Below the pieces are notes generated by a model, which worked only from the letters and a program-made list of their open reading frames with translations, had not been told where the DNA came from and searched no databases. Both the position numbers and the translations under genes were made by a program. Positions 26,501-34,181 of a stretch of 64,000 nt of DNA are shown piece by piece (within the stretch, counting starts at the first letter, position 1; every line of letters begins with the position of its first letter). The DNA is from Flavimarina sp. Hel_I_48 (GTDB taxonomy: Bacteria > Bacteroidota > Bacteroidia > Flavobacteriales > Flavobacteriaceae), in assembly GCF_000733945.1 (NCBI RefSeq), contig NZ_JPOL01000002.1, forward strand, positions 2,605,001 to 2,669,000, read 5' to 3'.

Positions 26501-27750
26501 AATGTATTTGTACCGGCAGAAGCAATTGTAAAACTTTCTGGATCAAAGGAAGTGATAACAGTAGCATCAGAATTTGCATTTACGGTAACATCTATTGCGT
26601 CATCAGAAATGTTAGAGATTTCAATCGCACGGCTTAAGGTGTCACCCACAAAAAGTTCTTCGGTTAAAGATTGTGGAGTAGCAATAAGAGATGGCGCATC
26701 TTCATCGTTTATAACCCAGCCCATATCTTTGAATAGACCACGGGTAATGTCGCCAATATCAAAGTTTGATTCTGCAGAGCCCACCTGAGGTGTCATAAGT
26801 GAGTTGGGATCACCTGCGGGAAAAGAAACTTCGTCCCAGTGTGCAAGGCTAGAACCACCTTGCCACGTTGATGGAGCATAAAGTTCTGGTCGCTCACCTG
26901 CAAGAGCGGCAACCGCAAAAGTTCCTCCCATATAGAGGTCACCACCCGTAAAGGCACTTCCCAGTTCTGTAGAAGGGTCTGCCAGATCGAGAAGTCGAGT
27001 ACCATCACCAAGTTCCATAAAGAGACCGTAAACGGAAGGGTTTCCGCCAGATCTCAAAGAACCTGTGCCAGCATTATAACTACGCACGGTGGTAAAGCCC
27101 AGGCCGTGACCAGCTTCGTGAAGCGCTACGGTCACAAAATCGTAAAGCCCTGCCGGTGTATTTCCATCAGTGCCAAAGTACCAGGGGATACCGTTGCCCA
27201 GATTCACCAAGAGATCATAATCTTCATCTGGAAAAAGAGCTTCCCCTGCAATTGAATTTGCCAGTGCCGCAGGATAAAGTACATCTTGCTCAGGAGCACC
27301 TGGGAAATTTGTGACATTATATGCTGGTCCTGCCGAAGCAAGAACACCTTGTCCCAAATCTGCAAAATCTGCATACACCTTTATGGGAACAGCAGAGACA
27401 ACTTGTGTCGCCCAGATATCAAGTGCAAATTGAAAAGCAGCACTTGCTTCGGGATTGGCCTGTGCTCCCGGGCCGAAGGTAATGTCAAATTCCGCGGTTG
27501 CGGCATTTTCCATTGTGCGTTGAAAATCCCCAGATGACGTTTTGGGAATATTTACTTGGGTATTCATATCATCTGGCCCAGCGGGACAAACAATAATTTC
27601 ACCAGGTAATTTAACAGGTTTTTGAGCGAAGGCTTGTTGGAATCCCATAAAGAGAAAAATAAAAGCCGTCAAAATAGTCATTGCGGTAGCCGATAATGAA
27701 CTTCTGGCATGTACACAACAACCTCTGGAATTGAGGTACTCTTGTTTCAT
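20542..27750 (-). CDS. Giant T9SS-secreted protein: metallopeptidase-like head, choice-of-anchor D repeats, sorting domain
   Basis: This is a 2,402-residue secreted protein. A long signal peptide ends at QQAFAQ (about 43). Residues 60-330 form a metzincin-like domain with HEAGHGLGF (His211-His215) and a Met-turn-like SLMTP (Met319). The usual third ligand of HExxHxxGxxH/D is Thr here, though a later HWDE (about 303) could serve. Several choice-of-anchor D/HYDIN-type Ig modules follow (about 335-530, 745-870, 1080-1235, 1580-1690). Between them are a jelly-roll-like insert (about 530-740) and two NIDO-like modules (about 1290-1515 and 1750-1965, both with GYTWID and ANGF). A cell-surface domain (about 2140-2300) and a type IX sorting domain (NMYPNPVSG to QVVKK) end it. 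Likely an exported adhesin or protease. Confidence 0.88.
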   Translation of the reverse strand: MKQEYLNSRGCCVHARSSLSATAMTILTAFIFLFMGFQQAFAQKPVKLPGEIIVCPAGPDDMNTQVNIPKTSSGDFQRTMENAATAEFDITFGPGAQANPEASAAFQFALDIWATQVVSAVPIKVYADFADLGQGVLASAGPAYNVTNFPGAPEQDVLYPAALANSIAGEALFPDEDYDLLVNLGNGIPWYFGTDGNTPAGLYDFVTVALHEAGHGLGFTTVRSYNAGTGSLRSGGNPSVYGLFMELGDGTRLLDLADPSTELGSAFTGGDLYMGGTFAVAALAGERPELYAPSTWQGGSSLAHWDEVSFPAGDPNSLMTPQVGSAESNFDIGDITRGLFKDMGWVINDEDAPSLIATPQSLTEELFVGDTLSRAIEISNISDDAIDVTVNANSDATVITSFDPESFTIASAGTNTFNVNLDASGLVKGIYNDTIFVSGSANENQIAIPVTVRVLDGTETPQISVSPESFDETIEQFQIITRELSIANNGDEDLTYSIEVVSDSTQEFDSRVAISREYIANSGSKTTNFNTNTTLFGNGQLVKYSGGFEKIVTSLYATDFEEFTTGDILGQLGWSGQYPGNWVVSTENPENGNQHFRGISDGLGSTRAGSVLAISPTITPGDEPFMVASATINIQGEGVTWEVIPQSPTANSVNTRLRFNPDRSIDVLTESDFVPITATTPEGYFDLRIVVDKDDSTFSIFFDEELVFSGQGFAPEIEQVVILSNMEVTGSTFDMDDFEITDGDPSSFFLSVSPSAGTVPFGTTSTVNVKFDARTLNPGSYEAALTVSSNDLDNPQIKVPVALTVLQPPTIEVAPDSLSASVNVITETPATAQSSFTISNSGESPLDFTASPGSTSFTPPAMDNAIKIEDLDMANYGVGNTEKVSMKIASTLENLKIHKNVQRDAVTYSDSISYDSGVDFPDDFVGFQTAPLTSAMKFVTEGDFTLSAIRNAYRTEAVSDPTIILQVYRGGDASPNDGELLITQTFTQSSADGIVVANVLDEAQTFTAGETFWIVYQYPDGIAFPQGYDSAATIRPNTYFASSDGGATYVAVDFAFFTRALSGGRDGYIALEPSSGTVAPGESLEVNVTFDGTTLANGVYDTDIVVSSNDPITPEARLATTFEVSGQISEIAISDEFLLFNNVFLGSEAERTFTIDNLGLDVLTIESITSDNPDFSVEPAQAAIAANGSLDVVVTFAPSATGSINGILTINSDAPENDELQIVVNGVGVDPPVAVLDPTEVSETTDAGTTIDSEITLKNEGNSPLIFSFPDLAVANALADPDVQLNNTEIIDFGSANNLDKGATDPRRGNQIEYSVGTDTGFGYTWIDSDEDGGPVYAFNDISGSGTAITSDILGDGSTQVAIGFPFEFYGVFYDNAFINANGFVAFQEPTGVTYTNQQIPTAGGINNMIAALWDDLEPQNFNGAVHYQAFENRFIIQWTTVSKYSGTAESAVTFQIVLNSDGNIDLYYDNVENAGFLNSATVGIENADGTQGAQVAFNTSYIKDNLALRFVKPEQPLTSFISNVKPLSGVVAAGGSRQLTVTLDATGLNDGVYFDNLEVSSNDPINSPSTLFELTVIGYPEITITPDTLNFGGLYVNQSTSADFLIENTGSKTLEISELSNGNSDFVLDTVAPFSLKPDQSLVVGVTFTPSVIGSISDEITITSNDAFDNSTETVLLSGIGIDPPVIAVTPEAFDLTVNKGDSISESITINNNGGSVLNYSVTPPYFGSTDQATATPQVYPQLEFAKIRSKEAGDTRKGPQFMNASGGPGTFGYTWIDNNSGGPAYDYVDISESGTPVAFEGTAGEGNASVELPFEFNFFGNIQDSVTIAANGFLTFAPVVGSNFSNAQIPSTTEPNNIIAAMWSDLEPQNGTGVFYQASEEYFIVQYEAVPGFGFPPFLPIPDPVTFQVILYPNGTIKTQYRIVDSSIATSSTVGLEGPDGTSGLQVLFNTEYLTNELAITFTPPLLGSIEAGESVEIPITFSAEDLEGGQTYEGNITIGSNDPVTPIVQVPVSLEVLEVPEVTGFVLYNADLNEEIGPLMDGDVINLDNYPENAFSVVANVGVLDVSSVVFGFNDNPRFKVENNSEYTINGNEGAIYMPVAFPLGENTITATPYSGKNGTGQAGNALTVTFEVIQAPTLCFGESVTDYSPGFKKDGSSLPASRSNPERALGMPMENDNYNYVSLGFGGSIVIELGCEVMDMAGNDLLIVETGFNDLGQPCETYPEKAMIEASLDGETWSVIGTGICRDGEVDLADGGLSSARFIRVTDMSNPADFTDGAADGYDLDGILVINTLSDEDIDILLSIENQINRVANAELDINMYPNPVSGYLNLAVKGNGGTFKGQLFNLNGANVINRTLDLRPGVNQGVMDMTGMSQGVYFLQLTNEEGAISSKIQVVKK

Positions 27751-27783
27751 AGATAAAAAGTTTTAATTGGATTTTTGTTGAGA

Positions 27784-27791
27784 TAAAGTTA
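27784..27791 (-). promoter_or_regulatory. -7 box TAACTTTA for the giant secreted-protein gene
   Basis: On the minus strand TAACTTTA (one mismatch to TAnnTTTG) lies 33 bp upstream of the start at 27750. Twenty-one bp further upstream is the palindromic site, which occupies the -33 region. Confidence 0.45.
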
Positions 27792-27808
27792 TCCTATTTT
27801 TTTGCTGG

Positions 27809-27826
27809 ATTTTACGTTTAACGTAT
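27809..27826. promoter_or_regulatory. Palindromic site shared with the susC operon (copy B)
   Basis: ATTTTACGTTTAACGTAT contains the perfect inverted repeat TACGTT-T-AACGTA. It matches 17 of 18 bases at 11719-11736. Its position over the -33 region of the giant-protein promoter fits control of transcription initiation. Confidence 0.5.
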
Positions 27827-28228
27827 GTATGAGTAGTTAAACTTTTATTTTTAGTTTATATTAATAAGAAAAATGCTTCAAATTAGAAATAATATAATGC
27901 TTTCGAGAATTGTGTATTTAATCGATATTTTTAGCATTTATGGTGTTTGTTAATTAATTTTTTTACTCTAAAAAGCTATAAATGATGCCTTTAGTAGAAA
28001 TTTTCCTACCTCGTCAAAATGCATATAAATACTTTGAATTTGAGTAAAAATTTTACGATTAATTTACTCTAAATGAAAAATGACTACATATACCATAATT
28101 GCTAGATGTGATTCAAGCTAAATATCTAGCGTTTTAAATCTTCTTTTTGCATATCTTTCCAACCTATAAGAAAGTGCTTAAACCCTTCAGTTATTTTATT
28201 AAACACATAATAAAGTTATAGACCAGCA

Positions 28229-28663
28229 ATGATTGAAATACAATCTATTACGGCTCAGGATACGTACGGTATTCGCCATAAAGTGCTACGTCCTGGTCGC
28301 CCCTTTAAGGAATGTTTTTTTGAAGGTGATACTGCTCCTCAAACCTTTCATATAGGAGCTTTTTCAATGGGAAAACTGATAGGGGTTGCCAGTTTTATGG
28401 TAGATGAGTATAGTGGCTTTAGCGGTAAACAATTCAGATTGCGTGGTATGGCCGTCTTGACAGATTATCAGGGTCAGGGTATAGGAAAAAAACTAGTTGT
28501 GTATGGGGAGGAAAAGGTAAGGGAGAAAGGTTTTGACCTTTTATGGTTCAATGCCCGCAAGATTGCTATTGAATTTTATAAACGCCTGGGATTTACAATC
28601 AAAGGAAATGCCTTTGAAATCCCCACAGTAGGAAAACATTATGTAATGTTTAAAAAATTATAA
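28229..28663 (+). CDS. GNAT family N-acetyltransferase
   Basis: This 144-residue protein has the GNAT acetyl-CoA loop GQGIGKKL at about residues 86-93 after the beta-4 strand RLRGMAVL. The later strand LLWFNARKIAIEFYKRLGF matches the typical end of the fold. Such enzymes move an acetyl group from acetyl-CoA to an amine; the substrate cannot be read from sequence. The family includes many small-molecule and protein acetyltransferases. It stands alone, convergent with the SDR gene, with a hairpin between them. Confidence 0.88.
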   Translation: MIEIQSITAQDTYGIRHKVLRPGRPFKECFFEGDTAPQTFHIGAFSMGKLIGVASFMVDEYSGFSGKQFRLRGMAVLTDYQGQGIGKKLVVYGEEKVREKGFDLLWFNARKIAIEFYKRLGFTIKGNAFEIPTVGKHYVMFKKL

Positions 28664-28701
28664 CTAGTATTAAGGGCATAAACCTCAGATACAGACAAAG
28701 A

Positions 28702-28748
28702 AAAGCCCCACGTATTATATGATAGTTCAAATAAAAGCGTGAGGCTTT
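28702..28748. terminator. Weak long-loop hairpin between GNAT and SDR genes
   Basis: AAAGCCCCACG pairs with CGTGAGGCTTT (one mismatch) across a 25-nt loop. It could act as a terminator for both converging genes, but the loop is long and the T run is short. Confidence 0.4.
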
Positions 28749-28779
28749 AACCCGTTTTTCAATCTTTCTTTAAAACAAA

Positions 28780-29412
28780 TTAATTAACGGCATCTTCAAT
28801 TTTAGTTTCCCCGTTGATCATTTCAAAAGTTTCATTAGCGGCTATAGTATCGCTTAGTGCTTGTACAAGTACTGATGCAACATCTTCCCGGGTTATTTTC
28901 CCAGTTCCGTCAAGCTTTTCTGCCTTCTTTATTTTACCGGTAGCTTGATCATTTGTGAGCGTTCCAGGACGCACAATAGTATATTTTAGGCCACTTTTTC
29001 GTAAATGTTCGTCAGCTTCTTCTTTGGCTTTTAAATATTTGGAAAGATCGGGATTGCTTTCTGGTTCATCTGCTTTGATACTGCTCAACATTACGAATTT
29101 TTTTACGTTCGCTTTCTTTGCGGCATCTACTACTTTTTTAGCTCCTTCCTGATCTACAAGAATTGTTTTTTCATCAGAAGTATTCCCACCAGATCCCGCA
29201 GCGAAAATTATTTTATCAATTCCTTTAACTGCATCTGTGACATCGTTTTCTAGATCTGCCAGAACCGTATGGATGCCTTTATCCTTAAATTGTGCTTGTT
29301 GCTCCTCTTTACGAACCATGGCTACAGCCTCGTAATTTTCAGTATTATTGACTTTGTCTACTATTATTTTTCCTGTGGTACCATTTGCACCTACGATAAG
29401 TATTTTCTCCAT
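28780..29412 (-). CDS. NAD(P)-binding SDR-like protein (NmrA/YwnB type)
   Basis: This 210-residue protein opens with the nucleotide-binding motif ILIVGANGTTGK and continues as an atypical short-chain dehydrogenase fold (about 1-205). It has the segments IIFAAGSGG, VKKFVMLSS, and KYTIVRPGTL. There is no YxxxK pair of classical SDR enzymes but KYLKAKEEAD at the matching place, as in NmrA-like and YwnB/YhfK-like proteins. These act as oxidoreductases or redox sensors, often with unknown substrates. It is monocistronic, next to a thioredoxin on the other strand. Confidence 0.85.
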   Translation of the reverse strand: MEKILIVGANGTTGKIIVDKVNNTENYEAVAMVRKEEQQAQFKDKGIHTVLADLENDVTDAVKGIDKIIFAAGSGGNTSDEKTILVDQEGAKKVVDAAKKANVKKFVMLSSIKADEPESNPDLSKYLKAKEEADEHLRKSGLKYTIVRPGTLTNDQATGKIKKAEKLDGTGKITREDVASVLVQALSDTIAANETFEMINGETKIEDAVN

Positions 29413-29548
29413 TGTAATATGATTTATTTAATGGTGCAATTTAAAAAGCGAATGCGGAAGAAATGGGATCATTAACGGCTATTAACCTCTACCAATACTA
29501 TTCCCTTAAGGACATGTTAAGGCATTTTTAATCGAAATAGGAATGTTC

Positions 29549-29556
29549 TAAATTTG
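29549..29556 (+). promoter_or_regulatory. -7 box TAAATTTG for the thioredoxin gene
   Basis: Exact TAnnTTTG, ending 4 nt before the ATG at 29561. No matching -33 TTTG is seen. It predicts a leaderless or nearly leaderless mRNA if used. Confidence 0.5.
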
Positions 29557-29560
29557 CATC

Positions 29561-29860
29561 ATGAAAACATCATTTGGAGCCCTTACCGATTCGGAAACCC
29601 CCGTTTTAATAGATTTTCATGCCAGTTGGTGTGGACCTTGTCAGACACTTGCGCCTATACTTCAGGATGTAAAGAAAGATCTAGGGGAGAATATAAAAAT
29701 TATTAAGGTCGACGTTGATAAAAACAAGCCGCTGGCGGCTAAATTTAAAGTGCGTGGTGTACCTACTCTTATGCTTTTCAAGAATGGTCAGCAACTCTGG
29801 AGAAAGAGTGGTTTAATGACTAAAAATGACTTAAAAGAGGCTATTCTACCCCACAAATAG
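29561..29860 (+). CDS. Thioredoxin
   Basis: This 99-residue cytoplasmic thioredoxin carries the active site WCGPC in the segment IDFHASWCGPCQTL (Cys at about 23 and 26). The cis-proline segment RGVPTLMLFK and the usual beta-strand VDVDKNKPLAAKF are also present. The length is typical. It reduces protein disulfides and would be recycled by thioredoxin reductase, which is not in this window. Convergent with the polysaccharide export genes, and preceded at once by a promoter box. Confidence 0.93.
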   Translation: MKTSFGALTDSETPVLIDFHASWCGPCQTLAPILQDVKKDLGENIKIIKVDVDKNKPLAAKFKVRGVPTLMLFKNGQQLWRKSGLMTKNDLKEAILPHK

Positions 29861-29913
29861 GTAGTTTTGTTTACTAAATGTTGATTTTTTGTTCATTTAG
29901 GTTCTTTCTATAT

Positions 29914-30807
29914 CTAGACTGTATCTATAAAGTTCCTACCCGTTCGGTTAAAGATAATAAGACCAACAAAAAAAAGGATAAGGCTAAGAAGTATACAGTA
30001 TAGCAATAAATCCCATTCAAAAAAACCTTCTCCCAATACCATGTACCTAAAAGCTTCGATAAGAATGGCTATGGGATTGTATTCAACGATCCAGGCATAA
30101 TCCCCAAGTGTTCGGCTATTTCTTACTTCAGAAATAGGATACATCACGGCAGACACGTACATAAGTAGAGACGTTGCGAAACTTATAAGAATCCTAAAAT
30201 CGCGGTATTTTGTTGTCAATGCCGAGATTAGCATTCCTACCCCAAGACCAAAAATAGCCATTGTAGCCAATAAAACGGGAAATAGCCATACAGTCATATT
30301 GGGAGCTAGAGGACTTCCCTTCCATAAATAATAAAAATAGAAAATAACAAATATCAACAATTGAACACCCATTTTAAGCAAGCCTGAAATGGCCTGAGAA
30401 AGGGGTGCTATAAACCTTGGGAAATAGACTTTTGCAAAAAGGCCGGCATTTGTGGCAAAAGTATTTGATGACGTGGTCAGGCAGTGCGTAAAATAATTCC
30501 AAAGTGTTACACCTGCGAGGTTGAACAAAAATGGAGGTACATTTCCGGTAGATATCGTTGCTATATTATTAAAGACCAATGTGAAAATGACAGATGTAAA
30601 AAGGGGCTGTATTAAATACCAGAGCGGTCCCAATATGGTTTGTTTATAGGTCGCTACTATATCCCTACGTACAAATAACAATAGAAGATCACGGTAGCGC
30701 CATAATTCTGGAAAGTCAATCGCCATGAGAGATTGCTCCGCATTAATCTCATAAAGCCAGCCTTTATCGTCATCCTTTTCCACCGTTCCTATTTCGCTTT
30801 TTTGCAT
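29914..30807 (-). CDS. ABC-2 type polysaccharide export permease (Wzm-like)
   Basis: This 297-residue membrane protein has six hydrophobic segments and the ABC-2 family features LWRYRDLLLLFVRRD and QTILGPLWYLIQPLF near the N-terminus and TTKYRDFR in the middle. It resembles TagG/Wzm/KpsM permeases that export O-antigen or capsule across the inner membrane. Its start overlaps the end of the wzc-like gene by 38 bp; a later Met at 30726 would avoid the overlap, but the long N-terminus looks family-typical. The ATPase partner that normally follows is absent: the next gene downstream is thioredoxin on the opposite strand. Confidence 0.88.
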   Translation of the reverse strand: MQKSEIGTVEKDDDKGWLYEINAEQSLMAIDFPELWRYRDLLLLFVRRDIVATYKQTILGPLWYLIQPLFTSVIFTLVFNNIATISTGNVPPFLFNLAGVTLWNYFTHCLTTSSNTFATNAGLFAKVYFPRFIAPLSQAISGLLKMGVQLLIFVIFYFYYLWKGSPLAPNMTVWLFPVLLATMAIFGLGVGMLISALTTKYRDFRILISFATSLLMYVSAVMYPISEVRNSRTLGDYAWIVEYNPIAILIEAFRYMVLGEGFFEWDLLLYCILLSLILFFVGLIIFNRTGRNFIDTV

Positions 30808-33250
30808 TTGATTTACCGCGCACGTTTTTCAGTATTTTTGAGAAAAACCCTGTTTTTTCATCTTCGTGATATCCTTCGGCATAACTGCCATATCCATAAC
30901 CGTAGCCATAATTATAACCTAATTTGCCTTTGGTCCTAAAATAATTAAGCACAAAACTGATGTTTTTTACCTCCCCTCGTTTATACTTCTCGTTGATATT
31001 TGCAAGCATTCCTTTTTTAGTATAGTCCTGTCTTATCACGTAAAGTGTTGCATCTACATAGGATTGAAGTTCTAAAGCATCTGCGACCAGACCTACCGGT
31101 GGGGTGTCCAGGATGATATAGTCATAATTTTTCTTGAGTTCTGCAATAAGCGCATCCATTTGATCACTCATGAGCAGTTCAGAAGGATTGGGCGGTACGG
31201 GACCGGCCAGAATAATATCAAGATAGGGCAGGTGGGAAGGCTGCTTGATCTCTTCATAACTTTTATCACCTATTAAATAATTGACTACACCTATGTTTTT
31301 ATCAAGACTGAAATCATCATAAATTTTGGGTTTTCTAAGGTCGAGACCTACCAATACCGTTCTGCGTTCGCTTAGGGCAAAAACAGTGGCCAGGTTCATG
31401 CTGCAAAATGTTTTTCCCTCGCCGCCTACTGAAGAAGTTACCATTACGGTTTTTGCCCCATCTATTTTTTGCCGCCTATAAATAAACTGAAGGCTTGACC
31501 GAATGGCCCTAAAGGCTTCTGCAACCGCAGATTTTGGTTTATCCAAAAGGACCAGATTAGAGTCTAGAGAACTTTTTCCTATAGCACCTAAGACAGGAAT
31601 CTCTGAAAGTTGTTTCAGCTCATCGGGGTTGTTGATCTTATTATCAAAAAAAACAAGCAAGAATACGACGATCATGGGTACTGCACTTCCCGCAATGGCA
31701 GCCATAATATAATTGGTCTTTGTATCTGGACCTACAGCACCACCGCCTATATCTTTAGCGGGATCTATAACCTGTATGTCAGAAACGTTTGCAGATTTTA
31801 TGATTCCGGCTTCACTTCGTTTCGCCAAAAAGATACTATAGGTGTTTTCGCTTAAATTGTATTTGCGCTGTATGCCCAGCAACTGCTGCTGTTCTGCAGG
31901 CAATTTGCGCATTTGGGATTCCACATTGCCTATATCCTGGCGTATACTGTTGAGTTGGCTATTGAGAATTTCCTTAGATGAAGATATATTCTCCAGCACA
32001 ATTGTTTTTATGGCATTGATGCGTCTATCCAGATCGTTAAATATGGGATTGCCCGGTTTTGCCGAATAAGACAACCGCTTTCTTTGTTCAGAAAGCGCGA
32101 TAATATTTGATACTTGTTGTGAGATACTACCTTCCCCTATTCCGGTAAGGGAGGGGGCGGGAATATTTGAGGAATAATCTGTGCGGGTTATGAGGTAATC
32201 TTCCAGATTTCTGTAATACTGTAATTGTTGCTCCAGCTGTTGTTGCTTTGTATCCAGCTCACTCACTTTTACGATCAGGCTTTCTTCACTACCAGATATG
32301 CCTACGCTGGTATTATTTTCCCTAAACGCATTAAGTTCCTGTTGAACATTTTTAAGTTCAGAAGATTTATTGGCTAAACTGCTATCAATAAATTTGATTG
32401 TCTTTGTTGCAAACAGGTTTTTGCGCTCTAGCTGATCTGTGCTCAGCACTTCTACAGATGTATTGAGATAATCTACGATACGGTATTTATTTGTCCCTTC
32501 CATGGTCAGGCTCATGATGCTTGAACCACTGGGGGTCTGCTCCACACTGAGGTTTCGGTAAGCACTTACCGTAGCATCAAAATCGCTCAGTTTTAGTAGG
32601 TATTTTTGACCTTTTAAGGCAATTATATCTGTAGGCTGTACTTTAAAGTTGAGAAAAGGCAAATCTACGGGATCACCCAAAGCATAGCGCTTTATAAAAT
32701 CCTGTGAGGGAAGTACGAACGGGATTTTTTCTTTAGTACTATAATTTTGAAGCATGCCGTCGCCTCCCTTTAGTGCTATTTTGAGATCAAAATGTGATGC
32801 ATCAACAAATTCAATGGTTATTGTAGTATTTAAAAGTTGAGGTTCGGCTGTATTGATGTCCACCTTAAAAGGTGTTTTGTCATAAACATCTAAAAGGTTG
32901 TATTCGCCCTGCTTAAGATATGCTACATAGAATTGCAGTTTCTCCACCACTTTTTCATTATGGCTTCGTGATTTAAGAAAAATCAGTGCGGTTTGTACTT
33001 TATCTGTAGTACCTCCCCAGTTGAACGTGAGACTGGTATTGCTCGTAAAAAAAGGATTTTGGTCATCTTTGACCGAGATCATATTGCTCAGGCGGTATAC
33101 GGTCTCCTTGCGTATATTGATGTAATACGCGATATAAAATGCGATACTTAGAGAGATTATAAAAAGAGGCCAATACCGTAAAATTTTGATCAGAAACCCC
33201 CTAAAATCAAAAAAATGCTGCTGGTCTTTTATTTCGAATCCATCTTCCAT
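30770..33250 (-). CDS. Wzc-like polysaccharide co-polymerase with tyrosine autokinase domain
   Basis: This 826-residue inner-membrane protein has transmembrane segments at about residues 24-47 and 508-531, with a long Wzz-type periplasmic, coiled-coil-rich loop between. The cytoplasmic BY-kinase domain (about 570-770) has Walker A SSVGGEGKT, Walker A-prime VLVGLDLRKP and Walker B IILDTPP. The C-terminus has a Tyr cluster of alternating Gly and Tyr (about 785-800), the autophosphorylation tail. It controls the length and export of surface polysaccharide with Wza. Its ATG follows the wza stop at once (TAAATG). Confidence 0.94.
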   Translation of the reverse strand: MEDGFEIKDQQHFFDFRGFLIKILRYWPLFIISLSIAFYIAYYINIRKETVYRLSNMISVKDDQNPFFTSNTSLTFNWGGTTDKVQTALIFLKSRSHNEKVVEKLQFYVAYLKQGEYNLLDVYDKTPFKVDINTAEPQLLNTTITIEFVDASHFDLKIALKGGDGMLQNYSTKEKIPFVLPSQDFIKRYALGDPVDLPFLNFKVQPTDIIALKGQKYLLKLSDFDATVSAYRNLSVEQTPSGSSIMSLTMEGTNKYRIVDYLNTSVEVLSTDQLERKNLFATKTIKFIDSSLANKSSELKNVQQELNAFRENNTSVGISGSEESLIVKVSELDTKQQQLEQQLQYYRNLEDYLITRTDYSSNIPAPSLTGIGEGSISQQVSNIIALSEQRKRLSYSAKPGNPIFNDLDRRINAIKTIVLENISSSKEILNSQLNSIRQDIGNVESQMRKLPAEQQQLLGIQRKYNLSENTYSIFLAKRSEAGIIKSANVSDIQVIDPAKDIGGGAVGPDTKTNYIMAAIAGSAVPMIVVFLLVFFDNKINNPDELKQLSEIPVLGAIGKSSLDSNLVLLDKPKSAVAEAFRAIRSSLQFIYRRQKIDGAKTVMVTSSVGGEGKTFCSMNLATVFALSERRTVLVGLDLRKPKIYDDFSLDKNIGVVNYLIGDKSYEEIKQPSHLPYLDIILAGPVPPNPSELLMSDQMDALIAELKKNYDYIILDTPPVGLVADALELQSYVDATLYVIRQDYTKKGMLANINEKYKRGEVKNISFVLNYFRTKGKLGYNYGYGYGYGSYAEGYHEDEKTGFFSKILKNVRGKSNAKKRNRNGGKG

Positions 33251-34063
33251 TTAAAGTCGTGTAAATAATAAAATGGTCGTGGTAAGTGCAGTAAATATTG
33301 ATAATACGGTTGTAAAGGATGATAGTCCCGTAGTGCCCGTACCTAGTGATTTCTGGGGCAGGGGATTGACCAGTATAAGGTCATTGGGCTGAATGTTATA
33401 ATACGGGGATTGCATGGACTCTATTTCGGTAAGATCCAGATGATGTACGCGTTGGCCACCCGGATACTGCCTTATAATTACCACATCTTTCCTGTCACCG
33501 GTAATCAATATATCACCGCTGTTTGCGATAGCATCCATAAGGCTCAGTTTTTCTACCAGTTCCACCTTGACGCCGGGGCTGCCCACCTCACCAGCTATGG
33601 TGTATTTAATCCCGGCTAGTTTTACGGTTACAAAAATGTTTGCTTCTTCGGTAAAGTAGTCCTCCAGAAGTTTTTGTTCAATGATTTTACGAATCTCCTC
33701 TGTAGTATAGCCTAAAACATTGACTTCTCCCAGTGTGGGAACCCGTATTTTGCCATGACGGTCTACAGCAAATCCATCGTAATAATAACCTTCATCCAGA
33801 GCGTTGCCGCCCGACTCTGATTCCTGACCGGCATTAGATGAAGATGGGTTGAAAAGGGTTACTAATTTCTGATCCAGCGCCTTGATGCGTAAGCTCAGGA
33901 CATCGTTGATCTGAACCCGGTAGGGGCGCTGTTGCAGATCAATTGAAATCAAGCTGTCGTCAGTTTTTGTGTTTTCCTGTAAATATGTAAGATCTTTTGT
34001 AGGAATGCAGGACGTCAAGGCCAACAGCATTAGTATATAAAAAATATAAGTTAAGCTTCGCAT
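33251..34063 (-). CDS. Polysaccharide export outer-membrane lipoprotein (Wza-like)
   Basis: This 270-residue lipoprotein has a lipobox ALTSC (Cys19) and an export domain (Poly_export type: YRVQINDVLSLRI, then GYYYDGFAVDRHGKIRVPTLGEVNV). A SLBB-like domain with AGEVGSPGV follows, and a C-terminal hydrophobic helix (FTTVLSIFTALTTTILLF) replaces the long C-terminus of E. coli Wza. Together with the Wzc-like protein it forms an envelope-spanning channel for capsule or exopolysaccharide. The gene starts the export operon; a good promoter lies just upstream on the minus strand. Confidence 0.93.
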   Translation of the reverse strand: MRSLTYIFYILMLLALTSCIPTKDLTYLQENTKTDDSLISIDLQQRPYRVQINDVLSLRIKALDQKLVTLFNPSSSNAGQESESGGNALDEGYYYDGFAVDRHGKIRVPTLGEVNVLGYTTEEIRKIIEQKLLEDYFTEEANIFVTVKLAGIKYTIAGEVGSPGVKVELVEKLSLMDAIANSGDILITGDRKDVVIIRQYPGGQRVHHLDLTEIESMQSPYYNIQPNDLILVNPLPQKSLGTGTTGLSSFTTVLSIFTALTTTILLFTRL

Positions 34064-34083
34064 AGCTTGGGATTGCTAGAACG

Positions 34084-34114
34084 TAAAGATACTTTTTATC
34101 GACGAAATACAAAA
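34084..34114 (-). promoter_or_regulatory. Promoter of the wza-wzc-wzm operon
   Basis: On the minus strand TTTTG (34110-34114) and TATCTTTA (34084-34091) are separated by 18 bp, close to the Bacteroidota -33/-7 consensus. The -7 box is 20 bp upstream of the wza ATG. Confidence 0.65.
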
Positions 34115-34181
34115 TTTAAAGATTCCTTTAACATATTCGGGTAATTTAATAGGGATACTTGAAGATTTCAGTTGTACCGAA

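Larger units (their letters stand above)
27751..28228. other. Divergent AT-rich intergenic region (478 bp)
   Basis: It holds the promoter and palindromic site of the giant-protein gene at the left end. On the right, TATCTTTC at 28152-28159 is a one-mismatch -7 box that could serve the GNAT gene with a leader of about 65 nt. The middle is very AT-rich with no gene or clear structure. Confidence 0.5.

Noticed and set aside
30840..30920. Short DNA repeats coding for alternating Gly-Tyr near the end of the wzc-like gene
   Set aside because: This is the normal tyrosine-rich tail of BY-kinases, not a separate repeat element.
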